Under the pieces are notes generated by a model that was not told the DNA's origin, ran no database searches, and worked only from the letters and a program-made list of their open reading frames with translations. From contig CALSSN010000008.1 in the NCBI GenBank assembly GCA_943789025.1, positions 1 to 64,000 on the forward strand: a stretch of DNA of 64,000 bases. Reading direction: 5' to 3'. Every line of letters starts with the position of its first letter. The stretch's first letter is position 1. The translations under genes and the position numbers were made by a program. Source of the stretch: an uncultured Verrucomicrobiales bacterium. Its GTDB lineage: Bacteria > Verrucomicrobiota > Verrucomicrobiia > Verrucomicrobiales > DEV007. Below, piece after piece: positions 35,055 through 44,629 of this stretch.

Positions 35055-35486
35055 TTGCCCTCGATGTCCGCCCAGCAATTCCCCTGCAGTCCGTCGGAAG
35101 AGATCGAAGGTCTCGTCTATTTTCGGCGTCTTTGTGACAAGGTGCGTCTGATGGCGGACGGCAGGCTGCACCCTGATCTGCATGCCAACCTCGGGAAGGC
35201 TATGGATCATTGGTGCTGCCAGTTCCTTGGCGTGGACTATCCTGACCTTGCCGACCAGATCCTGAGCGGAAAATCGGATCAGGAAGTTTTGGCCTGGGCA
35301 CGAAAGAATGGAGTCGAACGGGATGACAGCCAGCGCGATTGGTGGAATTCTTTCATGCGAAACGTCGGATTTCGGGATCATCTTGCCGGGCGATTGGTCG
35401 AGAGAATCGAAGAGTCAGGATTGAAAAATCGCAATGATATTCTGACCATGTTCGATTACATGGATGCCGATGAGGGGCGCGGGTGA
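35055..35486 (+). CDS. DUF5069 family protein (143 aa)
   Basis: The protein has FPCSPSEEIEGLVYFRRLCDKVRLMADGRLHPDLHANLGKAMDHWCCQFLGVDY, the phrase order typical of DUF5069, a family with no known function often seen in Verrucomicrobiota and Planctomycetota. The end is helical and acidic. A TTG start is supported by AGGAG six bases before it; the in-frame ATG at 35064 is the alternative. It follows the glutaredoxin gene by 14 bp, so the two are probably one operon. Confidence 0.7.
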   Translation: MPSMSAQQFPCSPSEEIEGLVYFRRLCDKVRLMADGRLHPDLHANLGKAMDHWCCQFLGVDYPDLADQILSGKSDQEVLAWARKNGVERDDSQRDWWNSFMRNVGFRDHLAGRLVERIEESGLKNRNDILTMFDYMDADEGRG

Positions 35487-35575
35487 GACGCAAGGGAGGC
35501 GCGCTGGAGAGAGAATCGGTGATCATTGGCCTATTCCCGTATTGACGGCTGTGGCGGGATCTCTCACACTCAGGG

Positions 35576-37417
35576 ATGGCAATTACAGAAACATCTCATC
35601 CCGCGCTTCAAACCTGGACAACTAAAATGGAGGAGTTGTGCGAACCGGCGGCGGTTCGGTGGTGCGATGGTTCGCAGGAAGAATGGGCGGAATTGACCAG
35701 CCTTCTGGTGGAAGCAGGCACTCTGATCCGCCTCAATAAGAAGATACGTCCGAATTCGTTTTTAGCCCGTTCTTCGCCATCGGACGTGGCTCGGGTCGAA
35801 GATCGCACCTACATCTGCACCAAGCGCGAGGATCTCGCTGGGCCGACCAACAACTGGGCGGAGGCAACTGAAATGCTCGAAAAGATGCACGAGGTCTTCA
35901 AGGGCTGCATGCGGGGCAGGACCATGTATGTCATTCCATTCTGCATGGGCCCGATTGACTCCCCGCTCTGTAAGATAGGGGTGCAGGTGACTGATTCCGC
36001 ATACGTGGTTGTCAATATGCGGATCATGGCGCAGATGGGAGAGCCCGTGCTTCGGCGCCTGGAAGATGAGAAATCGGGTAAGGCCGAACGCAGGCGCGAC
36101 GGCCATACCTTCTTCATTCCCTGCGCGCATTCAGTGGGGGCTCCTCTTGAACCGGGCGAGGAAGATGTCGCGTGGCCGAACAGTGACGAAAAGTATATCT
36201 GCCATTTCCCCGAGACCCGCGAGGTCTGGTCCTATGGATCCGGTTATGGAGGCAATGCCCTTCTCGGAAAAAAGTGTCTTGCCTTGCGGATCGCTTCTAA
36301 CATCGCGCGCGAGCACAATTGGATGGCGGAACATATGCTGCTTCTTGGCCTCGAGTCGCCTGAGGGAGAAAAAACATACATTGCCGGGGCTTTTCCATCG
36401 GCCTGTGGGAAAACCAACCTTTCGATGCTTATTCCCCCAGACGTGTACCGAAAAGCGGGCTGGAAGACGACGATTATCGGGGATGATATCGCATGGCTCT
36501 GGCCGCACGAGGACGGCAAGCTCCACGCGATCAACCCGGAGACCGGTTACTTCGGAGTCGCGCCGGGGACGAACCACGCCTCGAACCCGAATGCCATGAA
36601 GGCGATGGAGGCGAATTGCATTTTTACAAATGTGGCGCTTACCGATGACGGTGATGTCTGGTGGGAGGGGATGACCGACGAGCAACCAGCGCATCTGATC
36701 GATTGGAAAGGTAATGACTGGACCCCGGAAAGTAGTGAGACGCCAGCGGCACACCCGAATGCGCGTTTCACGGCTCCGGCGGGACAATGTCCGACCATCG
36801 ATCCGGACTGGCAGAATCCGGATGGCGTAGCCATCAGCGCCATCATCTTCGGAGGAAGAAGGCCCACGACCATGCCTCTCGTCTACCAGGCCTTCAACTG
36901 GTCGCATGGCATTTATATGGGTGCCACCATGGGCTCAGAGACGACTGCCGCCGCGATCGGTCTGGCCAGGACTGTGCGCCGCGACCCGATGGCGATGCTT
37001 CCATTCGTCGGCTACAATATGGGTGATTATTTCAGCCACTGGCTGACGATGGGGCGTCGGATCAAACATCTCCCGCGGATCTTTCACGTGAACTGGTTCC
37101 GTCTCAATGAAGAGGGGTCTTTCCTCTGGCCGGGTTTCGGTGAGAATATGCGCGTGCTTGATTGGATCGCTGCCAGATGTAGGGGAAGGATCGCCGGGCA
37201 TGAAACCCGGATCGGGTGGACTCCCCATTTTGAGGATTTCAACACCGAGGGATTGGACGACTTCAGCGAAGAAGATTTCGAAAACTGCATGGCTTTCGTT
37301 CCCGACGAGTGGAAAGCAGAAATTCTTTCCCAGGGTGAACTTTTTCTGTCTCTTTACGATCATCTTCCGAAAGAGCTCATCTTCCAACGCGAGTTGCTTG
37401 CCGCACGTTTGAGCTGA
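35576..37417 (+). CDS. pckG: Phosphoenolpyruvate carboxykinase (GTP)
   Basis: A 613-residue cytosolic enzyme that converts oxaloacetate and GTP to phosphoenolpyruvate, GDP and CO2, the gluconeogenic entry step. The kinase-1a loop reads [15 protein letters not shown], followed by [10 protein letters not shown], the metal-binding motif 2, and [12 protein letters not shown]. The specificity region [34 protein letters not shown] and the C-terminal [29 protein letters not shown] are typical of the GTP class rather than the ATP class. ATG 35576 is used. It stands alone, between the DUF5069 gene and the M3 peptidase. Confidence 0.96.
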   Translation: MAITETSHPALQTWTTKMEELCEPAAVRWCDGSQEEWAELTSLLVEAGTLIRLNKKIRPNSFLARSSPSDVARVEDRTYICTKREDLAGPTNNWAEATEMLEKMHEVFKGCMRGRTMYVIPFCMGPIDSPLCKIGVQVTDSAYVVVNMRIMAQMGEPVLRRLEDEKSGKAERRRDGHTFFIPCAHSVGAPLEPGEEDVAWPNSDEKYICHFPETREVWSYGSGYGGNALLGKKCLALRIASNIAREHNWMAEHMLLLGLESPEGEKTYIAGAFPSACGKTNLSMLIPPDVYRKAGWKTTIIGDDIAWLWPHEDGKLHAINPETGYFGVAPGTNHASNPNAMKAMEANCIFTNVALTDDGDVWWEGMTDEQPAHLIDWKGNDWTPESSETPAAHPNARFTAPAGQCPTIDPDWQNPDGVAISAIIFGGRRPTTMPLVYQAFNWSHGIYMGATMGSETTAAAIGLARTVRRDPMAMLPFVGYNMGDYFSHWLTMGRRIKHLPRIFHVNWFRLNEEGSFLWPGFGENMRVLDWIAARCRGRIAGHETRIGWTPHFEDFNTEGLDDFSEEDFENCMAFVPDEWKAEILSQGELFLSLYDHLPKELIFQRELLAARLS

Positions 37418-37660
37418 TGCCTTTCCTCGGGGAGGCTGGAAGAGCCAGAAGCTGACTTTTCGGGATAACGATAATCCTTTTCGCAAACTCCTGAAATGGC
37501 GGTGGTGAACAGGTGTTTCTCGAGAGGCGGAAGCGGGCGGATTTTCAGGTGTTGCCGAAGCCTTCGAGGCCAGCTTTCGTGCTACGATCCCACTCTGAGT
37601 GTCTAGCGATTGCATTCTCAGTGCCGTGAGGCACCGTGTCGGCCCTACGCAGAATTTGTC

Positions 37661-39766
37661 ATGGCAGAACACCCCTTTCTTACTGAATCTTTTCATATCG
37701 AGTGGTCACAGCTCACCGCTGATAAGGTTCTTGCTGATATCGAAGAGGCGCTCGTCCGGGCGGATGAGAACATCGATCAGCTCACTGAGCTGGACCGCGG
37801 GCGGATGGATTTCGACTCTATCTTTGTGGGCCTGGAGAAGGCCAGTCGGAAGTTGAGTCGTGCCTGGCGCCTGGTCGAGCACCTCGACGCGGTCTGCAAT
37901 GATGCTCCTCTGCGGGATGCTCTCAACGTCATGCTTCCGAAAGTGATCGGCTTTCATTCCCGGCAGTATCTCAATAAGGCGCTTTGGGATTTGCTGAAGA
38001 CTTACGCAAACACGGATGAGGCGCAGAGCCTTGAGGGAGTGCAGAAACGGCTTTTTGAAGAGACGATGAAAGACTTCCGGGAAAATGGGGCCGACCTGCA
38101 GGGGGCGGAGCGAGGGCGTTTGGCTGAGATCGAAGCGGAACTCGCCAAAGTCACGCAAAGCTTCGGGGAGAAGGTTCTCGACAGCACCAATGCCTGGGAA
38201 CTCGTTATTCCCACCGAGGATGAGGCCCGTCTCGCTGGGCTGCCTGGCTCGGCGAAAGCGGCTGCTTTGCAGTCGGCGATTACGGCTGGAAAAGGAACCG
38301 AAGCCGATCCTGCCTGGCGATTCACGCTCCATTTCCCGTCGTTTTTTCCGCTCCTTGAACACGCGGATGACGAAGCCTTACGAAAAGAGGTCTGGGCGGG
38401 ACGCACTACCATCGGAAGAGGTGGCGACTACGACACAACCTCGCTTATCTGGAAAATTCTCGCGCTCCGCCAGGAGAAGGCAGAGCTCCTCGGGGTAGGT
38501 GATTTTGCAGACTTCGCTACCTCCCGGAGGATGGCGAAGTCCGGCACTCGGGCGCTCGCGTTCATCGACGACCTGCACGGCCGGGTTCAAAAAGCCTTCA
38601 ACCGAGAGGTTGCCGTTCTTCAGGAGTATCGCGCCGAGCAGACCCACACGCCTGTGGAGCTTCTCGAACCTTGGGACGTTGCCTACTGGGCGGAGCACCG
38701 TAGGAAAGCGCTCTACGAGTTCGACGATGAGGAATTGCGACCGTACTTTCCGATCGATGGGGTGCTTCGCGGGATGTTTCAGATCTCAGAGCAGCTCTTT
38801 GATATTCGGATCGTGGAACGCGAATGTGAATGTCTCGAGTCGGGCTCGGGAAAGACCACCGAAAAGGTTGAGGTCTGGCACCCGGACGTGAAGTTTTATG
38901 ACCTGCGCAATGGCGACGACGTTCACCTTGGATCGTTCTACGCCGACTGGCACCCGCGTTCGAATAAGCGCGCGGGGGCGTGGATGAACTACTTTGATAC
39001 CGGCTGCCCGCCTCACGGTGAGGAAGACCGTGTTCCGCATCTCGGGCTGATCTCGGGGAATCTGACCCCGGCAGTGGGGGACGCTCCTGCGCTCCTTCGC
39101 CACGATGAGGTGCAGACGATATTTCACGAGTTCGGTCATCTCCTCCACCACCTGTGTGGCGAGGTTCCCTACCGCAGCCTGAATGGAATTCATGTGGCCT
39201 GGGATTTTGTCGAGCTTCCTTCCCAGATCATGGAAAATTTCTGTTGGGAGCGTAAGAGTCTCGACTTTTTCGCCCGGCATCACGAGACAGGTGAGGTGAT
39301 CCCCACAAAACTGTATAAGAAGATGTTGGCCGCGCGGAACTACCTTTCCGCCAGCGCCACTATGCGCCAGCTGAGCCTCGGAAAGCTCGATCTCGAGCTG
39401 CATATGAACTTCGCTTCGAAGCCCCCCGAGGACCTCGACAAATTGACACGCACCCTACTTGCCGATTATCAGATGCCGTTGCGCACTGCTGTTCCGACCC
39501 CTGCCCGGGCGTTCACGCACGTATTTTCACACCCCGTGGGATACGCTTCAGGCTATTACTCTTATAAGTGGGCCGAAGTCCTCGATGCCGATGCCTTCAC
39601 TCGCTTCCAGAAAGAAGGTGTGCTCAATCCCGAGACCGGTCGGTCTTTTCGTGATGAGATCCTGACCCGCGGGAGTTCCGACGAACCGGAGTTGCTGTTC
39701 CGTAACTTCATGGGGCGCGATCCGGACCTCCATGCGCTCCTTCGGCGTAGTGGCCTGACTGGGTAG
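37661..39766 (+). CDS. M3 family oligopeptidase (PrlC/oligopeptidase A-like), 701 aa
   Basis: A cytosolic zinc metallopeptidase that cleaves short peptides. The zinc site is HEFGH (in VQTIFHEFGHLLHHLCGEVPY) with the downstream glutamate in EFVELPSQIMENFCWE-type sequence (FVELPSQIMENFCWERKS), the standard M3 third ligand. The first 400 residues form the helical substrate channel (LFEETMKDFRENGADLQGAER, LPSSAKAAALQ). The start at 37661 (MAEHPFLTESFHIEW) is chosen because the upstream extension from 37610 has no family match. The stop lies inside a heptanucleotide tandem repeat. No linked gene suggests a special substrate. Confidence 0.93.
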   Translation: MAEHPFLTESFHIEWSQLTADKVLADIEEALVRADENIDQLTELDRGRMDFDSIFVGLEKASRKLSRAWRLVEHLDAVCNDAPLRDALNVMLPKVIGFHSRQYLNKALWDLLKTYANTDEAQSLEGVQKRLFEETMKDFRENGADLQGAERGRLAEIEAELAKVTQSFGEKVLDSTNAWELVIPTEDEARLAGLPGSAKAAALQSAITAGKGTEADPAWRFTLHFPSFFPLLEHADDEALRKEVWAGRTTIGRGGDYDTTSLIWKILALRQEKAELLGVGDFADFATSRRMAKSGTRALAFIDDLHGRVQKAFNREVAVLQEYRAEQTHTPVELLEPWDVAYWAEHRRKALYEFDDEELRPYFPIDGVLRGMFQISEQLFDIRIVERECECLESGSGKTTEKVEVWHPDVKFYDLRNGDDVHLGSFYADWHPRSNKRAGAWMNYFDTGCPPHGEEDRVPHLGLISGNLTPAVGDAPALLRHDEVQTIFHEFGHLLHHLCGEVPYRSLNGIHVAWDFVELPSQIMENFCWERKSLDFFARHHETGEVIPTKLYKKMLAARNYLSASATMRQLSLGKLDLELHMNFASKPPEDLDKLTRTLLADYQMPLRTAVPTPARAFTHVFSHPVGYASGYYSYKWAEVLDADAFTRFQKEGVLNPETGRSFRDEILTRGSSDEPELLFRNFMGRDPDLHALLRRSGLTG

Positions 39767-39788
39767 AGGGTAGAGGGTAGAGGGTAGA
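39761..39788. repeat. Heptanucleotide tandem repeat at the M3 peptidase stop
   Basis: Four exact copies of GGGTAGA in a row. The peptidase stop codon (TAG, 39764-39766) is in the first copy, so changes in copy number would not alter the protein. Such repeats are prone to slippage and could mark strain variation. Confidence 0.85.
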
Positions 39789-39905
39789 GCGAAGGCTCCG
39801 GATTCATTCAGGTCGCAAGGAGGACGTCTCGTCACTTCTTCGATGCAGGCCAGGCAGTAGTTGGCAGGCAATAAGGGTTCGCCGTGTGTTTCTTGTCTTG
39901 CGCCT

Positions 39906-41303
39906 TTACTTCAGGTCTGCCGTAGCGAGCATTCCCTCAGGAGTGACCACGCTGTCCGCGTTTGCCTCGTCGGTGTCGGCTACCAATTCATCGTGGAACT
40001 TTGCAATGAAACTTTGCACCGGCCACGAGGCAGCCTCTCCAAAGGCGCAGATGGTTTTCCCTTCGATATTATCAGCGACCGACTTCAGAGTTTCGACGTC
40101 TTCGGGGGAAGCTGAGCCGTTGGTGATGCGGTCTGTAATTTTCTGCATCCAGAGAGTTCCCTCACGGCAGGGAGTGCATTGGCCGCATGATTCATGGGCA
40201 TAGAAGTGATTGATGTTATTGAGGACCCAGCTCATTGAGCGGCTGTCATCCATGATAATGACGCCACCTGATCCTGCCATCGACCCGCAGGCCATCAGGG
40301 TATCGAAATCCATGGGAATATCCTCGACGCCGATCTCAACCTTCTCGTCTCCCTGGTTGATGATAAATCGCTCATCGGCCCGGAGCACTTTGGCGGAGGA
40401 TCCACCAGGAATGACCGCCTTGAGCTTGCGGCCTTCCTTAAGGCCACCGCAGATGTCATAAATAAGTTCACCCAGCGTGACCTTTCCGACTTCCACTTCA
40501 AAGTATCCCGGTTTTTTGATGTCCCCACTGACACAGAGGATGCGAGTGCCGGTGTTTCGAGGGGTGCCGAGTCTGGCGTATGCTTCACCTCCCATCTCGA
40601 GGATATGTTTCACATGGCAGAGGCTCTCGACGTTGTTGACGATCGTCGGCGACATGTAGAGCCCGAGAGCAGCCGGAAAGTAAGGTGGCTTGATACGGGG
40701 ATAGGGGCGCTTGCCTTCAAGGGATTCAATAAGCCCTGTTTCCTCACCACAGATGTAAGCGCCGGCACCGCGGTGAACGTAAATTTCGAGGTCGAAGTCA
40801 GACCCGAAGATTCCTTTTCCAAGATAGCTTTTCTCCCGAGCCTCGGCGATTGCGGTCTCGAGAATCCGTGCTCCTTCGGGAAACTCCTCGCGGATGTAAA
40901 TGTAAGCGACATGAGCACCTACTGCATAGGAGGAAAGAATCATCCCCTCGATGAGTTGGTGGGGGTCCTGATGGACAATGTAGCGGTCTTTGAAGGTGCC
41001 CGGCTCGGACTCGTCGCAGTTGCAAATGAGGTAGACGGGTTTCGTGTTATGGGGCGGGATGAAGGTCCACTTCACCCCGGTGGGGAAACCTGCCCCACCG
41101 CGTCCTCGCAGCCCACTTGCTTTCACCTCGTCGGTGATCTCTCCGGGCTGCATAGCGAGCCCTTTTTTCGCCATCTGATAACCGCCATCGGCTTCATAGG
41201 TGGCGAGGGATGGGTCCCAGCCCTCCCGATCGATGTTTCGGAAAATCAGCCGGTATTCGCGCTTGTGAGGAGTCTTGCCCTTCCTGTATTTGATGTCGGC
41301 CAT
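39906..41303 (-). CDS. nuoF: NADH-quinone oxidoreductase subunit F
   Basis: A 465-residue subunit of the NADH-oxidising arm of complex I. GLRGRGGAGFPTGVKWTFIP is the FMN/NADH-binding glycine loop, CNCDESEPGTFKDR and GAGAYICGEETGLIESLEGKRPYPR follow. The C-terminal SCGQCTPCREGTLWM, with a more distant cysteine, binds the N3 [4Fe-4S] cluster. It accepts hydride from NADH and passes electrons to NuoE/NuoG. It is last of nuoD-nuoE-nuoF on the minus strand, 32 bp after nuoE. NuoG is not in the window. Confidence 0.97.
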   Translation of the reverse strand: MADIKYRKGKTPHKREYRLIFRNIDREGWDPSLATYEADGGYQMAKKGLAMQPGEITDEVKASGLRGRGGAGFPTGVKWTFIPPHNTKPVYLICNCDESEPGTFKDRYIVHQDPHQLIEGMILSSYAVGAHVAYIYIREEFPEGARILETAIAEAREKSYLGKGIFGSDFDLEIYVHRGAGAYICGEETGLIESLEGKRPYPRIKPPYFPAALGLYMSPTIVNNVESLCHVKHILEMGGEAYARLGTPRNTGTRILCVSGDIKKPGYFEVEVGKVTLGELIYDICGGLKEGRKLKAVIPGGSSAKVLRADERFIINQGDEKVEIGVEDIPMDFDTLMACGSMAGSGGVIIMDDSRSMSWVLNNINHFYAHESCGQCTPCREGTLWMQKITDRITNGSASPEDVETLKSVADNIEGKTICAFGEAASWPVQSFIAKFHDELVADTDEANADSVVTPEGMLATADLK

Positions 41304-41335
41304 GAGATGATGAGTCGCGCACGCACGCGGTTGCG

Positions 41336-41830
41336 TTAGTTGTATTTTTTGAGGAGTTTTCCAGCGTTCATGGGAGTGATCTCTTCATAGAAGTCATCGT
41401 TGACGAGACAGACCGGACCGGTGCCGCATGAGGCGAGGCATTCAGCGAACTCAATGCTGAATTTCCCATCCTTGCCGACTGCGATCGGGTGATGATGCGA
41501 TACGCCGGAGCGATCGATGCCAGCTTTTTCGCAGAGCGCCTCCATGAGTTCTTCCGATCCAGCCATGGCACAGGAGAGAGTTCTGCAGACACGGATGTGA
41601 AATTTTCCCGGAGCGCTCTGGCGGAAGCCCGGATAGAAAGTCACCAGCTCAAGAACATTGATAGGTTCGAGACCAAGCTTGTCAGCGATCCATTCGACAG
41701 TTTCATCATTGATATACCCGTGCTCTTCCTGGAAGAGGTGAAGTAGCGGTAAGGTCGCGCTTCGTTTCGATTCTGGGTAGTGCGTGATTGCCTCGTCGAT
41801 TTTTTCGAGCAGCTCTTTCTTGACGTCCAT
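41336..41830 (-). CDS. nuoE: NADH-quinone oxidoreductase subunit E
   Basis: A 164-residue thioredoxin-like ferredoxin subunit with a four-cysteine [2Fe-2S] site. The first two cysteines are in VCRTLSCAMAG and the last two in ECLASCGTGPVC. The N-terminal helical part (IDEAITHYPESKRSATLPLLHLFQEEHGYINDETVEWIADKLGLEPINVLELVTFYPGF) is the family's interaction region. It is translated just upstream of nuoF and downstream of nuoD. A Rex-type palindrome lies 81 bp upstream of its start, between nuoD and nuoE. Confidence 0.97.
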   Translation of the reverse strand: MDVKKELLEKIDEAITHYPESKRSATLPLLHLFQEEHGYINDETVEWIADKLGLEPINVLELVTFYPGFRQSAPGKFHIRVCRTLSCAMAGSEELMEALCEKAGIDRSGVSHHHPIAVGKDGKFSIEFAECLASCGTGPVCLVNDDFYEEITPMNAGKLLKKYN

Positions 41831-41910
41831 GCGTAGCGGGTTGGTGGCGATCTCTCAGGATACGTGAAAAGGAACAACAAACTCTGATACGAAACAGCCA
41901 GCAAGCGAGT

Positions 41911-41928
41911 TTGTGAAATTTTTCACAA
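41911..41928. promoter_or_regulatory. Rex-type operator upstream of nuoE
   Basis: The 18-bp palindrome TTGTGAAATTTTTCACAA matches the general Rex operator form TTGTGAA-N4-TTCACAA. The same 18 bases occur upstream of nuoD at 43282-43299, and identity extends a few bases on each side. Rex is an NADH-sensing repressor that controls respiratory genes in several phyla. No rex gene is in the window, so binding is a prediction. Confidence 0.65.
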
Positions 41929-41998
41929 GCATCCGTGGTTTTTTTAAGAGGTGATGTCGTGAGGGGGAAAGGGCTTCCGGTGTTTCCGTAAGCGGTGA

Positions 41999-43237
41999 CT
42001 AGCGGTCGCACTCTCCCATGACGAAGTCCAGGGAGCCGAGAATGGCGACCGTGTCGCTCATCATATGGCCCTTAAGGAGTTCGGGAAGGATGCTGAGGTT
42101 GACGAAGGAGGGGGCACGGATTTTGAGACGGTGTGGGACGCCACCGCCTTTGCTGTTGATGTAGAATCCGAGTTCTCCCTTCGGGTTTTCGGCACCGAAG
42201 TAAATTTCTCCCTCCGGGGCGTCGATCCCCTGGGTTGAGAGGATGAAGTGGTGGATGAGTTCCTCCATTCCCATAAGGACGCGCTCTTTCTCGGGGAGTA
42301 CACCTTTGGGATCGCTGACGTTGATCTCGCCTTCGGGCAGGTCGGCGATGACCTGATGCAGGATGCGAGTGCTTTGTTTCATCTCTTCCATCCGGATGAG
42401 ATAACGGTCGTAACAGTCTCCCACTTCACCCACCGGGATATCGAAGTCGTATTTTTCGTAGTCGAGATATGGGTTGGCTTTGCGGACATCGTAGTCCACG
42501 CCCGATCCGCGGAGGTTTGGTCCCGTGAGCCCATAGGCGATGGCATCTTCCCGCGTGATGACTCCGACATCGCGTGTTCTGTCGACAAAGATTTTGTTCT
42601 TGGAGAGAAGGTTTTCCATCTCTTCCAGATGGCCCGGGATCTCTTGCAGGAAAACACCGAGCTGGTCGAGGAAGCCACTAGGAAGATCTCGGATCTGCCC
42701 TCCGACCCGGGTGTAGGAAGTGGTGAAACGGGCACCGGTGAGGAGTTCGCAGAGATTGTAGATCTTTTCCCGCTCGGTGAAGGTGTAAAGAAAGACGGAC
42801 ATGGCGCCGACATCGAGCGCGAAGGCGCCGAGGCCGAGGAGGTGGGCAGAGATTCGGGCGAGTTCGCAACAGAGGACGCGAATGGCTTTTCCTCGCGGGG
42901 GTAATTCCCAGCCCATGAGTTTTTCTACGGCCAGGGCGTAAGCGACGTTGTTGGCGAGGGGCGCCAGATAGTCGAGCCGATCGGTGTAGGGAACGAACTG
43001 GTTGTAGTTCATGTTCTCGGCGATTTTCTCATCGCCCCGATGGAGGAAGCCGACGTCGGGGGTGGCCTTGGTGATGATTTCTCCATCGAGCTCGAGAACA
43101 ATCCTCAGGACGCCATGAGTCGCGGGGTGGGATGGTCCCATGTTAATGGTCAGTTTCTCGCCAATCATGTCCTCGGTCGCCTCGTGATACTGCGCGGCGG
43201 AATCGGGAGCTGAGATTTCTTGGAGAGTCTTACCCAT
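41999..43237 (-). CDS. nuoD: NADH-quinone oxidoreductase subunit D
   Basis: A 412-residue subunit of the hydrogenase-like module that helps form the quinone site. Landmarks: MGPSHPATHGVLRIVLELDGE, GFLHRGDEKIAENMNYNQFVPYTDRLDYL and YEKYDFDIPVGEVGDCYDRYLIRMEE, with the conserved end RAPSFVNLSILPELLKGHMMSDTVAILGSLDFVMGECDR. The start is ATG 43237, with a Rex-type palindrome 45 bp upstream. No nuoC or nuoB precedes it; instead a divergent ABC transporter follows the intergenic region. The complex I genes are therefore dispersed in this genome. Confidence 0.97.
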   Translation of the reverse strand: MGKTLQEISAPDSAAQYHEATEDMIGEKLTINMGPSHPATHGVLRIVLELDGEIITKATPDVGFLHRGDEKIAENMNYNQFVPYTDRLDYLAPLANNVAYALAVEKLMGWELPPRGKAIRVLCCELARISAHLLGLGAFALDVGAMSVFLYTFTEREKIYNLCELLTGARFTTSYTRVGGQIRDLPSGFLDQLGVFLQEIPGHLEEMENLLSKNKIFVDRTRDVGVITREDAIAYGLTGPNLRGSGVDYDVRKANPYLDYEKYDFDIPVGEVGDCYDRYLIRMEEMKQSTRILHQVIADLPEGEINVSDPKGVLPEKERVLMGMEELIHHFILSTQGIDAPEGEIYFGAENPKGELGFYINSKGGGVPHRLKIRAPSFVNLSILPELLKGHMMSDTVAILGSLDFVMGECDR

Positions 43238-43281
43238 AACGGTGACACGATTCGCTCATCCCCACCCACCAGCAAGCAGGT

Positions 43282-43299
43282 TTGTGAAATTTTTCACAA
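43282..43299. promoter_or_regulatory. Rex-type operator upstream of nuoD
   Basis: The identical 18-bp palindrome to 41911-41928, in the divergent intergenic region between nuoD and the ABC transporter ATPase. It lies close to the nuoD start, where a repressor would block transcription. Confidence 0.65.
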
Positions 43300-43502
43300 G
43301 CCGGAAAGAGTGGGGCACCGTTCATGCGAGTCGCTGCCAAGAAAGTCCAACTGCTCCAGCTGCCGTCATCCTTTTGGAAGTGATTCGCCCAAGACGCTGC
43401 GAATATGCCACGATGTGCTTCCGCTATTTTTCGGTGGCGACCCCTCCTTGATCGATGGTAGTCCTTTGTTCGTGTCATCGTTGACTGGTGGCGGTCATTG
43501 TT

Positions 43503-44585
43503 ATGATCAATATTTCCATCCATAACCTGCGCAAGCGCTTCGGATCGAACGAAGTGCTTGACGACATCACGCTCGACATCAAATCTGGCGAGCTCTTTTT
43601 CCTGCTAGGGGCCAGTGGGTGTGGGAAGACGACCCTTCTCCGCCATATCGCTGGCTTCACGAAACCCGATCGTGGAAAAATTCTCTTCGATGGCGAAGAT
43701 GTTACCGGGAAACCCGCGCACCTGAGGAATGCGGCGATGATGTTTCAAAGTTATGCGCTCTGGCCGCACATGGATGTGCAACACAATGTGGCTTTCGGTC
43801 TTGAAGAGAAGAAAGTGAAAAGCACGGAGATCGAGAAGCGGGTGGGTGAGGCTCTTGGTAAGGTGCGTATGAGGAAGTATGCGGATCGAAAGATCAACGA
43901 ACTATCCGGAGGTCAGCAACAGCGAGTGGCTTTGGCGCGAGCCCTTGTGGTTCGGCCGCAGTGCCTGCTTCTCGATGAACCTCTTTCCAACCTCGATGCG
44001 AAACTTCGTCTCGAAATGCGTTCGGAAATTCGGCGTGTCTGTAAAGAATTCGGGGTGACGGCAATCTACGTGACCCACGACCAGGAGGAGGCCCTCTCCA
44101 TGGCGGATCGCTTGGCCATCCTCGGAAACGGGAAGATCCTTCAGGTCGGTACGCCTGAGGAAGTCTACCGTCACCCAACCTCGGTCGAAGTTGCATCCTT
44201 CATCGGTGAGACAAATATCATCAAAGGGACTGTCAAAAAAGAAACAAGCGTTGCGGGAATCTGGGGGGTTGAGACGTCCTGTGGGAATTTCAAAGCCCGG
44301 GTAGCAGATGCCGATTGGATGCCGAAAAAAGGCCAGCCTGTCGATCTCTCTATCCGGCCAGAAGCACTTCGTTTGAACGAGAACCCGACTATGGCCAATT
44401 CGGTCAAGGTCGTAATTAAAGACGCAGTCTATCTTGGTAAGACCGCGCAGTACGACGTCGAGACATCTTGCGGGCAGTCGTTTCAGGTCTCGGAGCTGAA
44501 CCCTCTTGTCATGCACAAACCGGGAGATTCCCCCATTCGCATCGAGTGCGCAGAGGAAGACGCGGTGATTTTACGGCGTGCTTGA
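43503..44585 (+). CDS. ABC transporter ATP-binding protein, Fe3+/spermidine-putrescine type (360 aa)
   Basis: A cytosolic nucleotide-binding subunit with N-terminal ATPase and C-terminal TOBE/OB domain. The Walker A is GASGCGKTT, the Q-loop MFQSYALWPHM, the signature NELSGGQQQRVALARAL and the Walker B CLLLDEPLSNLDAKLR, followed by the H-loop YVTHDQEEAL. The C-terminal half (IKGTVKKETSVAGIWGV, VDLSIRPEALRLNEN) is the TOBE-like regulatory domain of the FbpC/PotA group. Start 43503 (MINISIHNLRKRFG) is preferred to 43488. It is the first of three genes of one importer. Iron is the likely but unproven substrate. Confidence 0.93.
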   Translation: MINISIHNLRKRFGSNEVLDDITLDIKSGELFFLLGASGCGKTTLLRHIAGFTKPDRGKILFDGEDVTGKPAHLRNAAMMFQSYALWPHMDVQHNVAFGLEEKKVKSTEIEKRVGEALGKVRMRKYADRKINELSGGQQQRVALARALVVRPQCLLLDEPLSNLDAKLRLEMRSEIRRVCKEFGVTAIYVTHDQEEALSMADRLAILGNGKILQVGTPEEVYRHPTSVEVASFIGETNIIKGTVKKETSVAGIWGVETSCGNFKARVADADWMPKKGQPVDLSIRPEALRLNENPTMANSVKVVIKDAVYLGKTAQYDVETSCGQSFQVSELNPLVMHKPGDSPIRIECAEEDAVILRRA

Positions 44586-44629
44586 GGTGATTGAAAGATT
44601 GCAAGTCTGCTCGAGACCTAGTGTAAAAG

